A stretch of DNA of 6,955 nt from RGIG4074 sp964615285 (GTDB lineage: Bacteria; Bacillota; Clostridia; Christensenellales; Borkfalkiaceae): NCBI GenBank assembly GCA_964615285.1, contig CAZTND010000058.1, positions 1 to 6,955 on the forward strand, read 5' to 3'. Positions 1-5,278 of the stretch are shown one piece after another (position 1 is the first letter of the stretch; every line of letters starts with the position of its first letter). The notes below the pieces were generated by a model that made no database searches, was not told the DNA's origin, and worked only from the letters and a program-made list of their open reading frames with translations. The position numbers and the translations under genes were made by a program.

Positions 1-67
1 GGTGGATATTTATTTGCGGGCGTTTGGTGCGGCTGCTGCAATAATTTTCATGCATACCTAACGATAG

Positions 68-81
68 AAAATAAGTATTTT
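68..81. promoter_or_regulatory. Candidate operator overlapping the -35 box of the CMD/cupin operon
   Basis: The sequence AAAATAAGTATTTT is an inverted repeat with 6-bp arms (AAAATA/TATTTT) and a 2-bp centre. Its right arm runs into the putative -35 hexamer of the promoter at 79-108. A repressor bound here would block that promoter. The palindrome is visible in the sequence. The regulator is unknown, and short AT-rich palindromes also occur by chance. Confidence 0.3.
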
Positions 82-108
82 ACATTAGGACCAAGAGTGC
101 GGTATAAT
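79..108 (+). promoter_or_regulatory. Sigma-A-type promoter for the CMD/cupin operon
   Basis: TTTACA at 79-84 matches the -35 consensus at 5 of 6 positions, and TATAAT at 103-108 is a perfect -10 box. The spacer is 18 bp. Transcription would start near 115, leaving a leader of about 150 nt before the start codon at 265. It sits in an AT-rich island directly before the more GC-rich leader, and no other gene start on this strand fits it. Confidence 0.75.
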
Positions 109-114
109 ATAGAC

Positions 115-264
115 GAAGAAAAAATCGGAGGACCGTCGGAAAAAAGCGTGCCTTTGACGGGCGCGCCCGATCCGTCCGGCGGTATGCCGTCTGCGGCGGG
201 AGGATGCCGTGCGGCAGGCGTCTGAACCGGGTAAGATCTTCATTGAACGGGAGGTAGTTAAATC
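115..264 (+). other. Long untranslated leader of the CMD/cupin operon
   Basis: This 150-nt stretch lies between the predicted transcription start and the first gene and is GC-rich. It holds a perfect 10-bp palindrome GGGCGCGCCC (159-168), a small hairpin TGCCG-TG-CGGCA (204-215), and a near repeat of ATGCCGTCTGCGG (183-195) at 204-214. It resembles no riboswitch family that I recognise. The ribosome binding site of the first gene, GGGAGG at 249-254, ends the leader. I see no coding sequence in it worth calling. Confidence 0.4.
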
Positions 265-1020
265 ATGGACAGAGTCAAGAACTGTGAGGAAAAATTCGGC
301 GAACTGTTCGGCGGGAAACCCACGCAAAACGAGGGTAACGACCCCGAATTCATGCGTATCTTGCAGCGGTTCATCTTCGGAGAGGTGTGCTATATCGGCT
401 CGCTCGACAACCGCATGCGCGAACTCGTTACGATCACCGTTTTAACGGTCAATCAGACGCTGCCGCAGCTCAAAGCGCACACGGGCGCCTGTCTGCACAT
501 CGGCATTCCGCCCGTGGAGATCCGCGAGACCGTCTACCAGTGCGCTCCCTTCATCGGCTTTCCCAAGACGCTCAACGCCATCGCGGTTATCGACGAGGTG
601 TTCGAAGCGAACGGCATCTCTCTGCCCCTGGAAACGGGTGAAACCGTCACGGAGGCGGACCGCTATGAGAAGGGGCTCGCCTTGCAGACGCCCGTCTACG
701 GGACGGAGATCAAAGAGCGCTATGCCTGGTTGCCCGGGGAATTCAAAGACGCTGTCCCGGCGTTTCTGACCGCGTTCGGCATCGGCGATTTCTCCACCCG
801 CAAGGGGTTGAACGGAAAGGACAGGGAGCTTTTGACGGTCGTCATCCTCGCGGCGCTGGGCGGGGCGGAGATGCAGGTGCGTTCACATGTTGCCGGCGCG
901 CTCAAAGTCGGCAACACCAAGGAAGAGGTCGTCTGCGCGCTCGTACACGCCATGCCGTATATGGGCATGCCGCGCCTGTTCAATGCACTCAATTGCTCCA
1001 AGGAGCTGTTGTCGGAATAA
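265..1020 (+). CDS. Carboxymuconolactone decarboxylase family protein, two-repeat form
   Basis: A 251-residue cytoplasmic protein made of two carboxymuconolactone decarboxylase (CMD/AhpD-like) repeats. Repeat 1 covers about residues 28-113, with the helical core at 70-108 (LKAHTGACLHIG, then FIGFPKTLNAI). Repeat 2 covers about 160-248, with MQVRSHVAGALKVG followed by PYMGMPRLFNAL. Single CMD proteins have roughly half this length, so this is the fused double-domain form. Neither repeat has the CxxC pair of AhpD peroxidases: C76 and C93 in repeat 1 are far apart, and the position of C76 is A212 in repeat 2. A peroxidase-type dithiol mechanism is therefore unsupported, and the substrate is unknown. 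Despite the family name there is no sign of a protocatechuate pathway nearby. The start at 265 has GGGAGG at 249-254. A cupin gene follows after 23 bp, so the two are probably cotranscribed from the promoter at 79-108. Family call secure, function open. Confidence 0.88.
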   Translation: MDRVKNCEEKFGELFGGKPTQNEGNDPEFMRILQRFIFGEVCYIGSLDNRMRELVTITVLTVNQTLPQLKAHTGACLHIGIPPVEIRETVYQCAPFIGFPKTLNAIAVIDEVFEANGISLPLETGETVTEADRYEKGLALQTPVYGTEIKERYAWLPGEFKDAVPAFLTAFGIGDFSTRKGLNGKDRELLTVVILAALGGAEMQVRSHVAGALKVGNTKEEVVCALVHAMPYMGMPRLFNALNCSKELLSE

Positions 1021-1043
1021 AAAAACATCAAGAGGTGGTAAAA

Positions 1044-1463
1044 ATGGATCAGGAATTTGAAAAGAGCAACGTATTCGGATTGGGCAATGAAAACACCGCC
1101 TATGCGCAGTATTTCATCGGCAAGTCCTATCTCAATCCGCTCACGCCCGCGGGCGTTTCGCCCTTCTTTGCGAACGTCACGTTCGAGCCGGGCTGCCGCA
1201 ACAATTGGCACATCCACCACGCGACCAAGGGCGGCGGGCAGATTCTGCTGTGCGTCGCGGGCAGCGGCTGGTATCAGGAATGGGGCAAGCCCGCGCGATC
1301 GCTCCGCCCCGGCGATGTCGTCGTCATCCCGCCCGAGGTCAAGCACTGGCACGGCGCCAAGAAGGACAGCTGGTTCTCCCACATCGCCGTCGAAGTGCCC
1401 GGCGAGAATACGGGCAACGAGTGGCTGGAAGCCGTAGACGACAAAGAGTACAGCCGTCTGTGA
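1044..1463 (+). CDS. Cupin domain protein paired with the CMD family gene
   Basis: A 139-residue single-domain cupin (small beta-barrel metalloprotein). Cupin motif 1 runs from G50 to G73: G(X)5-H56-x-H58, then Q66-(X)6-G73. Motif 2 is P89-G-D91 ... P96 ... H101-x-H103. The likely metal ligands are H56, H58, Q66 and H101, so Gln stands where the classical motif has Glu, and the gap from the second His to that residue is seven residues instead of three or four. Similar Gln-containing small cupins bind Mn or Fe and include hydroxynitrile lyases, but no activity can be assigned here. I chose the ATG at 1044 because AGAGGTGG (1031-1038) precedes it; an in-frame ATG at 993 lies inside the upstream gene and has no ribosome binding site. 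CMD-cupin gene pairs are common in Clostridia, which suggests successive steps on one small substrate or a joint redox role. Confidence 0.88.
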   Translation: MDQEFEKSNVFGLGNENTAYAQYFIGKSYLNPLTPAGVSPFFANVTFEPGCRNNWHIHHATKGGGQILLCVAGSGWYQEWGKPARSLRPGDVVVIPPEVKHWHGAKKDSWFSHIAVEVPGENTGNEWLEAVDDKEYSRL

Positions 1464-1470
1464 CAAAGCA

Positions 1471-1501
1471 GAAAGACCGTCGCGCAAAGCGTCGGTTTTT
1501 T
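1471..1501 (+). terminator. Intrinsic terminator of the CMD/cupin operon
   Basis: ACCGTCGC (1476-1483) and GCGTCGGT (1489-1496) form an 8-bp stem with one T-T mismatch and the loop GCAAA. A run of six T follows (1496-1501), and the A residues at 1472-1474 can extend the stem into it. It begins 7 nt after the cupin stop codon. Confidence 0.8.
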
Positions 1502-1637
1502 GCCTGTTTTGTCCGATCGCGGTATCGCCGGCGGCGAATATCCGCAAGTGAAGCCCGGCCGCCATTTTGACGCTGCTCATTTTGGGCGGCGTATTGCGCT
1601 GCGGCGGGGATGTTTGGGGAGGAACAGAGGACAAGAA

Positions 1638-2498
1638 ATGAAATTGATCGAAAATCAACGTTTCGGAGAGGAAAGGGCGCTCTATCACGCCGAAGATTTG
1701 TGCGTGAAAAATTGTCGGTTCGACGGGGAGGAGGACGGGGAGTCCGCCTTGAAGGAGGGGCGTCACATCGCTGCGGAGCATTGCTATATGAATTTGCGCT
1801 ATCCGTTTTGGCATGTCCTCGATTTGCGGGTGACAGACTGTGTTTTGACGGAAAACTGCCGCGCGGCGATGTGGTACGACAGCGGCGTGGAGATCCGCGC
1901 CAGCAGGCTCGACGGCATCAAGGCTCTGCGGGAATGTCGGAACATCAAAATCACCGACACCCGGGCGCATTCCCCCGAATTCGGGTGGCGCTGCGAACAG
2001 ATCTCGATCGAAGACAGCGAAATCGCATCCGAATACGCCTTTTTTGAAAGCAGGGCGATCGACGCCGAAAAACTGACGTTTGAGGGGAAATATTCCTTTC
2101 AATACACGCAGGATGTAACGATAAAAGATTCAAAGCTGCAAACGAAGGACGCCTTTTGGCACACAAAGAACGTGACCGTCACCGATTCCGTTCTCGACGG
2201 GGAATATCTCGGCTGGTATTCGGAGGGGCTGACGCTGATCCGCTGTCACATCAAGGGCACGCAGCCTTTTTGCTATTGCAAAGGCCTGCGGCTCGTCGAC
2301 TGTACCATGGAGGATTGCGACCTGGCGTTTGAGTACAGCGATGTCCAGGCGACGGTGCACGGCGATATCCTCTCCGTCAAGAATCCGAGAAGCGGCCGCA
2401 TCGTTGCGGATCGCATCGGAGAGATCATCAGGACGGAGGACAGCGTGTATCCCGTCGAGGCGGAAATATCCGTCCGCGGCGGCGGAAAAAAACGGTAA
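1638..2498 (+). CDS. DUF3737 family protein, predicted right-handed beta-solenoid
   Basis: A 286-residue protein of the DUF3737 family, with no known reaction. The opening MKLIENQRFGEERALY and the stretches GESALKE, NLRYPFWH, GIKALREC, PEFGW, GKYSFQY, KDAFWH, GEYLGWYSE and GTQPFCYCKGL are characteristic. From about residue 38 to 245 it is built from some ten units of 18-21 residues. Each unit has an aromatic-rich turn (FW58, WY80, GW117, FF136, FQY156, FW174, WY194, FCY213, FEY233) followed by a strand of the form I/V-x-I/V-x-D/N-S/C, as expected for a parallel beta-helix. There is no signal peptide or membrane segment, so it is probably cytoplasmic. The ATG at 1638 has AGAGG at 1626-1630. 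The frame stays open upstream to 1500, but that extension starts in the previous terminator and lacks family-like residues. No good promoter was seen in 1502-1637, so it may depend on weak initiation or read-through. The last ten residues are basic and glycine-rich. Confidence 0.85.
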   Translation: MKLIENQRFGEERALYHAEDLCVKNCRFDGEEDGESALKEGRHIAAEHCYMNLRYPFWHVLDLRVTDCVLTENCRAAMWYDSGVEIRASRLDGIKALRECRNIKITDTRAHSPEFGWRCEQISIEDSEIASEYAFFESRAIDAEKLTFEGKYSFQYTQDVTIKDSKLQTKDAFWHTKNVTVTDSVLDGEYLGWYSEGLTLIRCHIKGTQPFCYCKGLRLVDCTMEDCDLAFEYSDVQATVHGDILSVKNPRSGRIVADRIGEIIRTEDSVYPVEAEISVRGGGKKR

Positions 2499-2514
2499 CG
2501 GAAGCTGTTTCCGT
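2486..2514 (-). terminator. Distal minus-strand terminator overlapping the DUF3737 gene end
   Basis: Read on the minus strand, ACGGAA (2509-2514) and TTCCGT (2498-2503) form a 6-bp stem with a 5-nt loop. A run of seven T (2486-2492) follows after 5 nt. It lies about 120 nt beyond the stop of the minus-strand gene ending at 2632. The T-run is the complement of the A-run that encodes the C-terminal lysines of the DUF3737 protein, so the element overlaps coding sequence on the other strand. Confidence 0.5.
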
Positions 2515-2547
2515 GCCTGTGCGGCGGCGCGGGGAGGGCTTGCGGCG

Positions 2548-2578
2548 AAAACGCGCCCGCGCGGAAGGCGCGGACGCG
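2548..2578 (-). terminator. Proximal minus-strand terminator of the PstS-like gene
   Basis: An 11-position stem (arms 2552-2562 and 2568-2578, one C-A mismatch) with the 5-nt loop GGAAG. On the minus strand it is followed directly by four T (complement of 2548-2551). It starts about 54 nt after the stop of the gene ending at 2632. The stem is very GC-rich but the T-run is short, which may explain a second terminator further on. On the plus strand the nearest T-run is 17 nt away, so action on DUF3737 transcripts is less likely. Confidence 0.55.
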
Positions 2579-2631
2579 CATACGGAAAATTTCAGTTTTT
2601 TCGGGCATGGTCGGCGGCAAATCGAGTTCGG

Positions 2632-3804
2632 TCAGATTGCCGTAACGGGAACGTAGCCGCTTTCTTTAACGAGCATTTGTCCCTCGTCGGAGAGAATCCA
2701 GTCTATCAGGCGCGTCACGTTTTCGGAGCATTCGGGGCGGGTGGCGGCAACAATGTCCTCGGTCACGGGATAGCTGCCGTCGCGGATGTTTTCGTCGCTC
2801 GCCTCCACGCCGTCGATGGTCAGGAATTGCACGTCGTCATATTGTTCGTCGATTTGGATGGTCAGCGTGAACCCGATGGCGCCCGGAACGTTGCGGAATT
2901 CGGTGACGGACTGTACGAATCTGAAGTGATTGGGGACGAACTCGGTGTGGAGCACGCCGTCCGCCAGGACTTCTCCGATATATTCTTCCAAAAGGTCGCC
3001 CGGCGTGGTTATGTCGTGATGGGTATACAGCTTGATCTCCAGATCCTTGCCTCCCACTTCCTTCCAATTGGTCACGCGTCCCGTCAGAATATCGGCCAGT
3101 TCTTCCCGGGTCAGGTCGGTCACGCCGACGTCCTTGTGCGTGTAGACCGCCACGGCATACCGGCCGATGACCGTGCAACTGAAATCTTCCGCGCCCTCTT
3201 TTTCGGGGGCGTTTTCGGCTGTACGGCGGGCGCTGATGAGAACGTCATATGTCCCTTCCAGAACAGAAGAGGGCGCGCGGTCGTAGGCAAGGTAGGAAAA
3301 TTCTCCGTAACTCGTGCTTTCCGTCTCTTCGTAGACGGCGTTGACGAAGGCGGAGACGAGGGGATAGGTCTTTGAATCGGTCAGAATGGCGGGCGCTTCG
3401 TCTGCGGAAAAGCGTTCGCTCGCCGTCTCGGACAGCCGCGCAATGTCCGAGCTTTCGCGGAAGGGCAGGGACTGTTTTTTGACGGATCCCGAAATTGTGT
3501 CGTGAATGGTGACGGCGTCTTCGTAGACGACGACTCCGATCACGGAGCATATGGCAATGGCGGCGGCAATCGCCACACATCCGCCCGCACGGGCGACAAC
3601 CTTGCGCGCCCCTTTTGGCAGGCACCAGCCGATCATGAACACTAAAATCGCGAGGGACAGGGAGAGTGCCGCCGCGCCGATGCGCCAGTCGATGAGATAG
3701 GTCGAAAGATAGACGGCCGTAAACAAGAGCGCCAGCGCGACGGGAATGAGCACGATTTTTACGACTGTGCCGAAAAAGGATTTGGTGTAAGAATATAATT
3801 TCAT
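2632..3804 (-). CDS. Membrane-anchored PstS-like solute-binding domain protein
   Basis: A 390-residue protein with three predicted transmembrane helices (about residues 14-38, 42-62, 73-94) followed by an external domain of about 290 residues. The basic N-terminus and the basic loop PKGARKVVARAGG (63-75) point inward, which puts the C-terminal domain outside. That domain resembles PstS-type periplasmic phosphate-binding proteins: LTREELADILTGRVTNWKEVGG (231-252) is the typical hinge segment, GAIGF (308-312) fits the second lobe, and TDSKTYPLVSAFVNAVY (142-158) occupies the place of the first ligand loop. The usual R-x-x-GSGT ligand loop after the hinge is replaced by YTHHDITTPGDLL (260-272), so phosphate binding is doubtful. 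No permease or ATPase genes lie nearby, which argues against an ordinary importer and for a sensor or scavenging role. The start has GAGGAGG 5 nt upstream (complement of 3810-3816), and a strong promoter lies at 3891-3919. Domain call good, ligand unknown. Confidence 0.8.
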   Translation of the reverse strand: MKLYSYTKSFFGTVVKIVLIPVALALLFTAVYLSTYLIDWRIGAAALSLSLAILVFMIGWCLPKGARKVVARAGGCVAIAAAIAICSVIGVVVYEDAVTIHDTISGSVKKQSLPFRESSDIARLSETASERFSADEAPAILTDSKTYPLVSAFVNAVYEETESTSYGEFSYLAYDRAPSSVLEGTYDVLISARRTAENAPEKEGAEDFSCTVIGRYAVAVYTHKDVGVTDLTREELADILTGRVTNWKEVGGKDLEIKLYTHHDITTPGDLLEEYIGEVLADGVLHTEFVPNHFRFVQSVTEFRNVPGAIGFTLTIQIDEQYDDVQFLTIDGVEASDENIRDGSYPVTEDIVAATRPECSENVTRLIDWILSDEGQMLVKESGYVPVTAI

Positions 3805-3817
3805 GATGTCCTCCTCG

Positions 3818-3854
3818 GGCGGCGACGGAAATTTTTGCGGTTGTCTGCGCCGCC
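3818..3854 (-). other. Possible leader stem-loop next to the ribosome binding site
   Basis: On the minus-strand transcript, GGCGGCG (complement of 3848-3854) can pair with CGCCGCC (complement of 3818-3824) around a 23-nt loop. The 3' arm ends 1 nt before the GAGGAGG ribosome binding site, so the fold could affect access to it. The large loop and the GC-rich setting make this tentative. Confidence 0.25.
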
Positions 3855-3890
3855 GTCCTGCAAGGTTTCTTCCGCCCTGCCGTTGCTTTT

Positions 3891-3919
3891 ATTATACCCT
3901 CGTTTTGCTTCGTTGACAA
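3891..3919 (-). promoter_or_regulatory. Strong sigma-A promoter of the PstS-like gene
   Basis: Read on the minus strand, TTGTCA (complement of 3914-3919) and TATAAT (complement of 3891-3896) are separated by exactly 17 bp, a near-perfect sigma-A promoter. Transcription would start near 3884, giving a leader of about 80 nt. This separates the gene from the XRE regulator gene upstream. Confidence 0.85.
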
Positions 3920-3930
3920 GGAACGGCGGG

Positions 3931-3994
3931 GGAAAATATCGTTCCACTTGCCTCTTTCGGGAGGAAAATATCGTTCCTCTTGTTTCCTTCGGCG
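3931..3994. repeat. 32-bp tandem duplication upstream of the PstS-like promoter
   Basis: Two adjacent 32-bp units (3931-3962 and 3963-3994) agree at 26 of 32 positions. The first 15 bases, GGAAAATATCGTTCC, are identical, and this core has GGAA/TTCC half-sites. The copies are exactly 32 bp apart, about three helical turns, so they face the same side of the helix. Their cores are centred about 54 and 86 bp upstream of the predicted start of the PstS-like transcript, which suits activator binding sites. No known regulator box is recognised. Confidence 0.6.
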
Positions 3995-4000
3995 AGAAAT

Positions 4001-4030
4001 CAGGGCCGCCCGCAACCGCGGGCGACCCTG
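4001..4030 (-). terminator. Strong hairpin, probable terminator of the XRE regulator gene
   Basis: CAGGGCCGCCCGC (4001-4013) and GCGGGCGACCCTG (4018-4030) form a 13-position stem with one mismatch and the 4-nt loop AACC. It lies about 65 nt after the stop of the minus-strand gene ending at 4096. On that strand it is followed only by ATTTCTC, a weak T-tract, so termination is plausible but not certain. It could instead be an RNA-stabilising or bidirectional structure. Confidence 0.45.
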
Positions 4031-4095
4031 TGGCTTTGTTATGCTTTTTTTTCTGTCGTTTTGCCCGTCGAACGCGGGCGTGGGCTGGACAGGTA

Positions 4096-5154
4096 TTATA
4101 TTTCCTGCAATATGGCGCGGTCGTTGAAGAAGAGCGTTTCCGTCTGTATTTGCTGCCAGTCGCTGCCGTTGGTTTTATAGACCAGTTCCGCCCGCCAATA
4201 TCCGCTTGTTTCGACGGGCACGGAAATTTCTATGCGCCGAAAAATGTCCAAATTGTCCGAGGCAACGGTCTGCACCGAGGTCATTTCCGCCGTACTGTCG
4301 GTCTGTGTATCGGAAAAGTAGAGGGTGAGCCGCACCTGAACGGCGTCGAAACCGATGGCAAAGTTATTGGTCGCTTGCGCGGCGACGTTGCCGTCATAAT
4401 CGCCCTGCAGATCCAGCCGCAGCCAGACGGCAAACCCCCGCCGTTCGGCCGCGGGAGCGAAAAAGGAATCTTTGCACAAGATGGCGGACAGGCTGCCCGT
4501 TCCCACCATGCCCAAAAAGAAGAGGCATATGGCGAGGGAAAACAAGCGCCGCGGCCGCTCTTTGCGCGTCTGTACGGCGAGATAAATGCCGAATGCGGCG
4601 AGGGCGAACAGGAGCAGCGCCAGGAGGGCAATGCCGAAGTTGCGCCAATCCAGGACGATGCCGAGGGCGCTGTCGCCGTTTTCCACGGGCAGGTTTTCAA
4701 TGAAAAAGAGGACGAGGTCAAGCAGGACAAGAACAGTCAAAACGGCAAGAACAATGACCCATGCCTGTAATTTATGCTTTTTTGTCCCTTTTTTCTCCCT
4801 CGGCGCCGAGGGGACGGGCACGTCCTCCTGTCGCGCGGGGATTGCAGCGGCCGCGGGGACTTCGTCTGCCGCTTCGCGCCGTTCGTCGTCGGGCGGAAGG
4901 GGGGCGGGCGGTTCACTTTCTTTTTCCGTCGGTCTGGGTTCAATGCATTCTCTTTCCCGCAGGGCGTCAAACAGCAATTCCTCCCGGCTCACGCCGTAGA
5001 AATCGGCGATGCTGGACAGAATTTCTCCCTGCGGAATGCGTTCGCCGCGCTCGTAATTGGCAAGCGTGCGGACGCTGATGCCTATTTTTTCCGCCGCGGC
5101 TTCCCGCGTAAGCCCTTTTTCGGCGCGAAGTTCTTTCAATTTATCCGCAATCAT
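4096..5154 (-). CDS. Membrane-anchored XRE-family transcriptional regulator with external C-terminal domain
   Basis: A 352-residue protein in four parts. Residues 1-62 are an XRE/HTH_3 DNA-binding domain (MIADKLKELRAEKGLTREAAAEKIGISVRTLANYERGER; recognition helix near 27-36). Residues 70-120 are a Pro/Glu/Ala-rich linker. Three transmembrane helices follow (about 130-152, 173-194, 204-226). Residues 228-352 form a beta-rich domain with WLRLDLQG, RLTLYFSD and YWRAELVYKT. The basic segment 197-203 between helices 2 and 3 points inward, which places the last domain outside the cell. The layout fits a one-component sensor that binds DNA inside and receives a signal at or outside the membrane; I do not recognise the external domain. 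The start at 5154 is chosen because GGGAG lies just upstream and a consensus promoter ends 37 bp before it; an in-frame ATG at 5277 lies upstream of that promoter. Repeats around the promoter suggest autoregulation. The PstS-like gene downstream has its own promoter. Confidence 0.82.
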   Translation of the reverse strand: MIADKLKELRAEKGLTREAAAEKIGISVRTLANYERGERIPQGEILSSIADFYGVSREELLFDALRERECIEPRPTEKESEPPAPLPPDDERREAADEVPAAAAIPARQEDVPVPSAPREKKGTKKHKLQAWVIVLAVLTVLVLLDLVLFFIENLPVENGDSALGIVLDWRNFGIALLALLLFALAAFGIYLAVQTRKERPRRLFSLAICLFFLGMVGTGSLSAILCKDSFFAPAAERRGFAVWLRLDLQGDYDGNVAAQATNNFAIGFDAVQVRLTLYFSDTQTDSTAEMTSVQTVASDNLDIFRRIEISVPVETSGYWRAELVYKTNGSDWQQIQTETLFFNDRAILQEI

Positions 5155-5191
5155 ATTTTTCTCCCGCGCGTTATTTTCTCCCGATAAAGAG

Positions 5192-5220
5192 ATTATACCA
5201 TATTTTTCCGCGAATGTCAA
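5192..5220 (-). promoter_or_regulatory. Consensus sigma-A promoter of the XRE regulator gene
   Basis: On the minus strand, TTGACA (complement of 5215-5220) and TATAAT (complement of 5192-5197) are both perfect and separated by 17 bp. Transcription would start near 5185, giving a leader of about 30 nt. Such a full consensus promoter is often kept in check by a repressor. CATATTTTTC occurs in its spacer (5199-5208) and again across the start codon (5152-5161), so the encoded XRE protein is a natural candidate. Confidence 0.88.
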
Positions 5221-5278
5221 CCCCGCGGAGCAGAAAGGGGCATGTCCGCATTTTTCAGAAAGCGTATGAATGCGCATG

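Noticed and set aside
1..225. Plus-strand frame 1 is open from the window edge to a stop at 223-225, and frame 2 to a stop at 59-61
   Set aside because: Either could be the tail of an upstream gene, but the frame-1 reading crosses a clear promoter and the GC-rich leader, and neither resembles a known protein. Sequence left of the window would decide it.
204..257. Possible 17-codon leader ORF ending in the ribosome binding site of the CMD gene
   Set aside because: Its purine-rich GGGAGG directly abuts the ATG, too close for a functional ribosome binding site, and the peptide is nondescript. Conservation in relatives could revive it.
993..1043. N-terminal extension of the cupin from an in-frame ATG inside the CMD gene
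   Set aside because: There is no ribosome binding site at 993, while AGAGGTGG precedes the ATG at 1044 and the family begins there.
1567..1597. Possible promoter TTGACG ... TATTGC before the DUF3737 gene
   Set aside because: The spacer would be 19 bp and the -10 matches poorly, so it is not better than chance in this GC-rich stretch.
1500..1637. N-terminal extension of the DUF3737 protein
   Set aside because: It begins in the T-run of the upstream terminator and has no family-like residues; the ATG at 1638 has a ribosome binding site and the typical family start.
720..2102. Long minus-strand open frame (460 codons) opposite the CMD, cupin and DUF3737 genes
   Set aside because: It runs antisense to three recognisable proteins and has no ribosome binding site or family-like sequence. 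Similar antisense frames at 2329-3375, 3835-4770 and 5457-6362 (plus strand) oppose the PstS-like, XRE and gdhA genes and were rejected for the same reason.
3931..3977. The GGAACGATATTTTCC repeats as LexA boxes, PhoP boxes, ECF promoters or a short CRISPR array
   Set aside because: The half-sites do not match the Firmicute LexA consensus or PhoP direct repeats, no proper ECF -10 follows, and two directly abutting copies with no separate spacers are not a CRISPR array.
3245..4015. Minus-strand open frame of 256 codons beginning upstream of the PstS-like gene
   Set aside because: It overlaps the PstS-like gene in another frame, starts upstream of that gene's promoter, and has an arginine-rich composition typical of an out-of-frame shadow.
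5155..5277. Longer N-terminus of the XRE regulator from an ATG at 5277
   Set aside because: The extra 41 codons cover the perfect TTGACA-17-TATAAT promoter, and the XRE domain starts normally at the ATG at 5154.
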